A stretch of 6,625 nt of DNA from Chloroflexota bacterium. Lineage in GTDB: Bacteria; Chloroflexota; Dehalococcoidia; SM23-28-2; RBG-16-64-32. This document shows, in pieces, positions 5,525 to 6,625 of the stretch (position 1 is the stretch's first letter; every line of letters starts with the position of its first letter). The notes under the pieces were generated by a model that worked only from the letters and a program-made list of their open reading frames with translations, ran no database searches and had not been told where the DNA came from. The position numbers and the translations under genes are program-made. The stretch lies in contig JADFKX010000113.1 in assembly GCA_022564695.1 (NCBI GenBank), positions 1 through 6,625 on the forward strand, written 5' to 3'.

Positions 5525-6472
5525 CTAGCCGCCGGGGAGAAGCACCCGCAGCATTTGCAGAGAGGCGAGCGGTCGGCGGAGCGATAGCCGCGCCAGCGGC
5601 CACATCGCTGGCAGGCTGCGCGCCAGGCGCAGGATCACCCGAGATGGGTAATCTATATCACCGTGGCTGTCGATGAGCGGTTGGAGCGCCTCATGCCCAA
5701 GAGCGGCTACCAGACGGTCCAAATCGCCATCGCTGAGGCCGAGTCCGAAGCGGCGGATGCGCGAGCTTCGGGTCAGCTCTCTGCCGATCTCGGACTTCCA
5801 GGCCCGTTCGTAGCCGCGCAGGCCGGCTGCGGTAGTATCGTCGGCGGTCAGGGCGGCAACCGCGGCCGCCGCCGCGTGGCGGCCTCCCACCAGGCTGGTG
5901 TAGATGCCGCCGCCGGAGAACGGCTTCACCTGACCGGCGGCGTCCCCCACCAGAAGAACGTTATCGGCGTAGCTGCGGGGAGCGAAGCCCAAGGGGATAG
6001 TGCCGCCATACATGCGGCACACCTCCATGCCCCGGAACAGCTGCGGAAAGGCGTCCGTGAGCCGCCTGTAGCAGTAGATCGGTTTATCCGAAGCGTCGCA
6101 GCCGATGCCCACACGCACACCGTCGCCGCCGGTAGGGATGATCCAGCCGAACCAGCTGGGGGCCAGGCGATGGCCGACGAACACGTGCACGAACTCCTCC
6201 CGCGACACTGTCAGACGACCCTCTATGCCCAGGCCGTATACGCGCTCACGCGGTGCCCCCAACCCCAACGTGCGGGCCACACGAGAGTGAGCGCCGTCCG
6301 CGCCCAGTACCAACCGGGCGGACAGTTGAAGGTCGCGGCCGTCGCGCTGGCAGTGGAGGCGAACGCCCCCGTTCACCCGCTCGGCCTGTACCATCCGCGC
6401 CCTTAGAAGCTCAGCGCCGTCGGTCTGGGCCTGCTCGCAGAGCAGCTCGTCCAGACGCAAGCGGTCTATCAC
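5525..6472 (-). CDS. Geranylgeranyl-reductase-family FAD oxidoreductase, N-terminus missing
   Basis: Members of this flavoprotein family reduce isoprenoid chains of lipids or quinones, or act on related substrates. Visible parts are VIDRLRLDELLCEQA (the conserved R..fD..L segment, normally near residue 90-100), VLGADGAHSRVARTLGL (second FAD motif, about 55-71), and NVLLVGDAAGQVKPFSGGGI (third FAD motif and pocket, about 171-190), followed by a normal-looking C-terminal region. The N-terminal GxGxxG Rossmann segment of about 90 residues is absent. The frame is open only to a TAA at 6509-6511 (the last upstream residues read RVALGGGGTRALVIDR). Just beyond lies the ribosome binding site of the divergent gene. 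The GTG at 6472 is the only start available and lies inside conserved sequence. Without the dinucleotide-binding fold it should not bind FAD normally. It is probably a 5'-truncated pseudogene, or marks an assembly junction. Confidence 0.85.
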   Translation of the reverse strand: MIDRLRLDELLCEQAQTDGAELLRARMVQAERVNGGVRLHCQRDGRDLQLSARLVLGADGAHSRVARTLGLGAPRERVYGLGIEGRLTVSREEFVHVFVGHRLAPSWFGWIIPTGGDGVRVGIGCDASDKPIYCYRRLTDAFPQLFRGMEVCRMYGGTIPLGFAPRSYADNVLLVGDAAGQVKPFSGGGIYTSLVGGRHAAAAAVAALTADDTTAAGLRGYERAWKSEIGRELTRSSRIRRFGLGLSDGDLDRLVAALGHEALQPLIDSHGDIDYPSRVILRLARSLPAMWPLARLSLRRPLASLQMLRVLLPGG

Positions 6473-6517
6473 CAGAGCGCGGGTCCCGCCGCCGCCTAAC
6501 GCGACCCGTTAACTAAA

Positions 6518-6523
6518 AGGAGG
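6518..6523 (+). promoter_or_regulatory. Ribosome binding site of the right-edge gene
   Basis: A perfect AGGAGG lies eight bases before the ATG at 6532. It supports a real plus-strand start and marks where the broken minus-strand flavoprotein must have ended. Confidence 0.75.
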
Positions 6524-6531
6524 CCACCCCA

Positions 6532-6625
6532 ATGCTCCCGTACCTCATCACCGGCGACGACTTCACCGACTGGCTGACCGGCGACGGCATCCGCATCGCT
6601 GCCATCGTTGGTGTCGCCGTTGCCA
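6532..6625 (+). CDS. N-terminus of a probable small-conductance mechanosensitive channel (runs off the window)
   Basis: Thirty-one codons are present. The protein begins MLPYLITGDDFTDWLTGDGI, then RIAAIVGVAVA as the start of a hydrophobic helix. A short amphipathic lead with F-x-D-W-L followed by a first transmembrane helix is typical of MscS-type channels of GC-rich bacteria, but the piece is too short to prove it; another membrane protein is possible. It is the only plus-strand gene and diverges from the truncated flavoprotein. Confidence 0.5.
   Translation, partial: MLPYLITGDDFTDWLTGDGIRIAAIVGVAVA

Noticed and set aside
5663..6406. Long plus-strand open frame (247 codons) opposite the flavoprotein
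   Set aside because: The minus-strand frame carries clear FAD motifs. The plus frame has no family features and is an antisense shadow of GC-rich coding sequence.
1..6625. CRISPR array, insertion sequence, integrase or phage genes
   Set aside because: I saw no regularly spaced repeats, transposase or integrase motifs, or terminal inverted repeats on either strand.

Overview
The window looks like a bacterial genome fragment, probably Chloroflexota and perhaps Dehalococcoidia-like. This is inferred from the high GC content by eye, an LLM-class F420-type oxidoreductase, a geranylgeranyl-reductase-family flavoprotein, the long form of transaldolase and an RDD membrane protein. TGA is the usual stop codon, so the standard bacterial code applies. 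Every gene except the last lies on the minus strand.

Layout from right to left, the direction of minus-strand transcription: (1) At the right edge an outward-reading plus-strand gene, probably a mechanosensitive channel, begins behind a strong ribosome binding site. (2) Back to back with it is a geranylgeranyl-reductase-family gene that lacks its N-terminal FAD-binding segment. (3) An extended -10 promoter sits almost on top of the start codon of an RDD-family membrane protein. That gene overlaps the next by GTGA, and the next is an unrecognised four-helix membrane protein, so the pair forms a small and probably leaderless operon. (4) An F420-dependent LLM oxidoreductase follows. It is bracketed by two diverged copies of a segment of about 90 bp that spans the 3' end of the membrane gene and a sigma70-like promoter. 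One copy drives the oxidoreductase; the other is a decayed remnant that drives (5) tRNA-Gly(CCC). (6) Next comes a lone TIR-like (DUF1863/ThsB-type) gene with an in-frame TGA. Its 28 codons of family-like C-terminus continue in frame past that TGA to a TAG. (7) About 25 bp later a transketolase begins abruptly near the end of its pyrimidine domain, with the N-terminal two thirds missing. (8) A transaldolase follows behind a good ribosome binding site; it is normal to about residue 215, and its C-terminal half is replaced in frame by about 200 residues I do not recognise. (9) The first 207 bases hold no gene I can support.

The common thread is breakage and re-joining. Transketolase has lost its 5' part, transaldolase its 3' part and the flavoprotein its 5' part; the TIR gene carries a nonsense-like codon, and a gene end plus promoter is duplicated around the oxidoreductase. 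This could be a real rearrangement-prone zone near a tRNA gene, or partly a metagenome assembly chimera. The sequence alone cannot separate the two. The most interesting items are the TGA inside the TIR gene and the promoter-bearing repeat around the oxidoreductase. I found no complete new multi-gene system.
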